Shown here one piece after another: positions 62,500-64,000 of a stretch of 64,000 nt of DNA. Source of the stretch: CAXBOO01 sp963977425 (GTDB lineage: Bacteria > Bacteroidota > Bacteroidia > Flavobacteriales_D > Luteibaculaceae); NCBI GenBank assembly GCA_963977425.1, contig CAXBOO010000003.1, positions 1-64,000 on the forward strand, written 5' to 3'. Position numbers and translations under genes: made by a program. The notes below the pieces were generated by a model, which made no database searches, was not told where the DNA came from, and saw only the letters and a list, made by a program, of their open reading frames with translations. Position 1 is the stretch's first letter; each line of letters opens with the position of its first letter.

Positions 62500-63084
62500 A
62501 TGGAAAATGAAATACTAAAAGATAGTTTTTGCCCTACAAGCAAGGAAGATTGGCGAAAATGGTTGGAAAAAAACCATATTGAAAAAGACTCTATTTGGTT
62601 GATTTTGCACAAAAAAAGCTCAGATAAACCTAGCATATCATGGAGCGATACTGTCGATGTAGCCTTGTGTTACGGTTGGATAGATAGCACTAAAAAGACC
62701 TTAGACAACGAAAGGTATACGCAGTACTACGGAAAACGAAAAGCAAAAAGTACGTGGTCTAAAATAAATAAGGATAAAGTTGAGGTTCTTAAGAAACAAA
62801 ATCTGATGAAACCTGCAGGCTTAGAATGCATTAAGGTGGCCAAAGAAAATGGATCGTGGTCGATTTTAGATGAAGTTGAAAACTTGGAAATTCCTGTAGA
62901 ATTGGATGAGAAATTTAAAACCAATCCTGATGCGAATGCATTTTATCTGAATTTAAGTAAATCGAAACGCAAATCCTTATTGCAATGGATTGTTATGGCT
63001 AAACGTCCTGAAACCAAAACCAAAAGAATCAACGAAATCGTTGAATTAGCAGGTAATGGGTTGATTCCTAAGCAATTCAGGTGA
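62500..63084 (+). CDS. YdeI/OmdA-family protein
   Basis: A 194-residue protein: SKEDWRKWLEKNHIEKDSIWLILHKK at the start, LCYGWIDSTKKTLDNERYTQYYGKRKAKSTWSKINK in the middle, and LNLSKSKRKSLLQWIVMAKRPETKTKRINEIVELA near the end. These segments are typical of the YdeI/OmpD-associated (bacteriocin-protection) family. It follows the AlkD-like gene by 15 bp, so they may be co-transcribed. Biological role uncertain. Confidence 0.82.
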   Translation: MENEILKDSFCPTSKEDWRKWLEKNHIEKDSIWLILHKKSSDKPSISWSDTVDVALCYGWIDSTKKTLDNERYTQYYGKRKAKSTWSKINKDKVEVLKKQNLMKPAGLECIKVAKENGSWSILDEVENLEIPVELDEKFKTNPDANAFYLNLSKSKRKSLLQWIVMAKRPETKTKRINEIVELAGNGLIPKQFR

Positions 63085-63092
63085 TTAATTTA

Positions 63093-64000
63093 TCACCAAT
63101 CTATAGGGAAGTAATCTTTTAAGAATTTTCCACACCAATGTTCACCACGGTTTATGCCGTCAATAAATGGATCGCAAACACGTGCTGCACCATCAACAAT
63201 ATCTAGTGGTGGCTGAAAATCGTGCACTTTTTCTTTATAAGCAGAAATTTGAGCTGGATCTTCGTCGGTAACCCAACCAGTATCCACGGCATTCATATAA
63301 ATACCATGTTTAGCTAACTCACCAGCAGAAGTATGCGTAAGCATGTTCAGTGCGGCTTTAGCCATGTTGGTGTGCGGATGGCGAGGTTCTTTCTTGAAAC
63401 GGTGAAACTTGCCTTCCATTGCCGTAACATTTACTATGTGTTTTTTGCCCGTGTAATCGCGTTTCATCATGCTCGACAATCGGTTGCACAATACAAAAGG
63501 AGCAATGGCATTAACCAACTGAACTTCAAGTAATTCAGGAGTAGGAACTTCGCCCAATTTCAATCGCCAAGAATTGGTTTTGCGCAAATCGACTTGTTGC
63601 AAATCCACGTCCAATTTACCCGTAGGAAATACTTCTTCATTTTGTACCGCCCCATCGTAACTGTATGGAATTTGAGACAGTTGTGCCGAGGCTCTTATAC
63701 CCAGTCCTGGAGCATCTTCTTTCCATGTAACAGCCAAAGAAGAAGTGTCTTTTCCAGCACCGCTAACAGCTGATATTTTATTCAAACAATTTTGATGACT
63801 GGTAAGCAAACTTCTAACATCGGCATCGTGCTCATGAAATGGAAGAAGCTCTTTCTCCATCATGTGTTCGTAAAAACCAGGAGGTCGTCTTACCGTTTGT
63901 GCCGCGTTGTTTATGAGTATATCTAAGCGATCGTAATTCTGTTCTATGTAAGTACAAAAGAGTTCAACACTAGGCGTGTGACGTAAATCTAAGCCATGTA
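63093..64000 (-). CDS. short-chain dehydrogenase/reductase (5' end outside window)
   Basis: The minus-strand frame continues without a stop to the right edge (the visible start at 63863 is only an internal ATG). The extension reads DILINNAAQTVRRPPGFY, with the NNAA motif of classical SDRs. Further along are NVTAMEG (Ser position of the active site replaced by Thr) and PHTNMAKAALNM, where the usual YxxxK has a Thr four residues before Lys instead of Tyr. The frame therefore seems to be an SDR with an altered catalytic centre. Only the C-terminal about 300 residues are visible. Confidence 0.82.
   Translation of the reverse strand, partial: HGLDLRHTPSVELFCTYIEQNYDRLDILINNAAQTVRRPPGFYEHMMEKELLPFHEHDADVRSLLTSHQNCLNKISAVSGAGKDTSSLAVTWKEDAPGLGIRASAQLSQIPYSYDGAVQNEEVFPTGKLDVDLQQVDLRKTNSWRLKLGEVPTPELLEVQLVNAIAPFVLCNRLSSMMKRDYTGKKHIVNVTAMEGKFHRFKKEPRHPHTNMAKAALNMLTHTSAGELAKHGIYMNAVDTGWVTDEDPAQISAYKEKVHDFQPPLDIVDGAARVCDPFIDGINRGEHWCGKFLKDYFPIDW

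Overview
The window is a low-GC chromosomal segment that looks like a member of the Bacteroidota, most likely Flavobacteriia or a close relative. The evidence is: a T9SS C-terminal sorting domain on a secreted beta-helix protein, a TonB-dependent-receptor-like protein with a carboxypeptidase-regulatory N-terminus, DUF2490 and DUF6150 proteins, DnaJ/CbpM pairing, and repeated matches to the Bacteroidota -7 promoter element TAnnTTTG just upstream of starts. No rRNA, tRNA or CRISPR array was recognised. Almost all genes are on the + strand; the few minus-strand genes (28899, 31331, 50056, 63093) converge on + strand neighbours.

Layout. 0.5-5.1 kb: phosphate porin plus pstSCAB. 5.2-7.1 kb: DEAD-box helicase, a tiny DUF6150 gene and an NTF2-like protein. 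7.1-12.7 kb: an accessory island with a decayed tyrosine recombinase, then single-gene or two-gene units (Zn-ribbon membrane protein, secreted protein, ParDE, SUMF1-like lipoprotein, GNAT, two hypotheticals) separated by recurring CAACAATAG-type motifs, one 34-bp direct repeat and a 109-bp imperfect palindrome; it resembles a worn gene-cassette array. 12.9-17.1 kb: a D-amino-acid operon (serine hydrolase, N-acyl-D-amino-acid deacylase, D-amino-acid oxidase). 17.1-25.9 kb: GH25 lysozyme, second serine hydrolase, Crp-like regulator, desaturase, OsmC, esterase, DUF1275, AraC regulator. 26.1-28.9 kb: egtB-egtD plus a racemase-like protein. 28.9-38 kb: DUF1853, a Zn-finger/FAD-monooxygenase fusion, a truncated receiver, a PLP enzyme, rlmA, BaiN-type flavoprotein, spermidine-synthase-like protein and a secreted HEXXH protein. 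38-50 kb: cbpA-cbpM, MscS channel, T9SS beta-helix protein, cupin, MBL-fold and erythromycin-esterase-like proteins, GNAT-nitrilase fusion, outer-membrane receptor, DUF2490. 51-60.8 kb: a soluble histidine kinase and NtrC-type regulator followed by a putative sigma-54 operon (Cys-rich protein, glutamate dehydrogenase, three-subunit proton-translocating transhydrogenase, Gre/Rnk-like protein, 4-helix-bundle sensor) and nhaA. 60.8-64 kb: alpha/beta hydrolase, AlkD-like repair protein, YdeI-like protein and an SDR running off the right edge.

The most interesting regulatory structure is at 51.2-53.9 kb. The same perfect palindrome core, GAGTA-N5-TACTC, lies at the promoter of the kinase/NtrC pair and about 100 bp upstream of a sigma-54-like -24/-12 element in front of the glutamate dehydrogenase/transhydrogenase operon. 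This suggests an autoregulated two-component system that controls NAD(H)/NADPH balance and nitrogen metabolism. The operon also encodes a membrane-anchored sensor with no output domain, which could partner the kinase.

All functional calls rest on recognition of motifs and family resemblance from the translated sequence; no database search was run.
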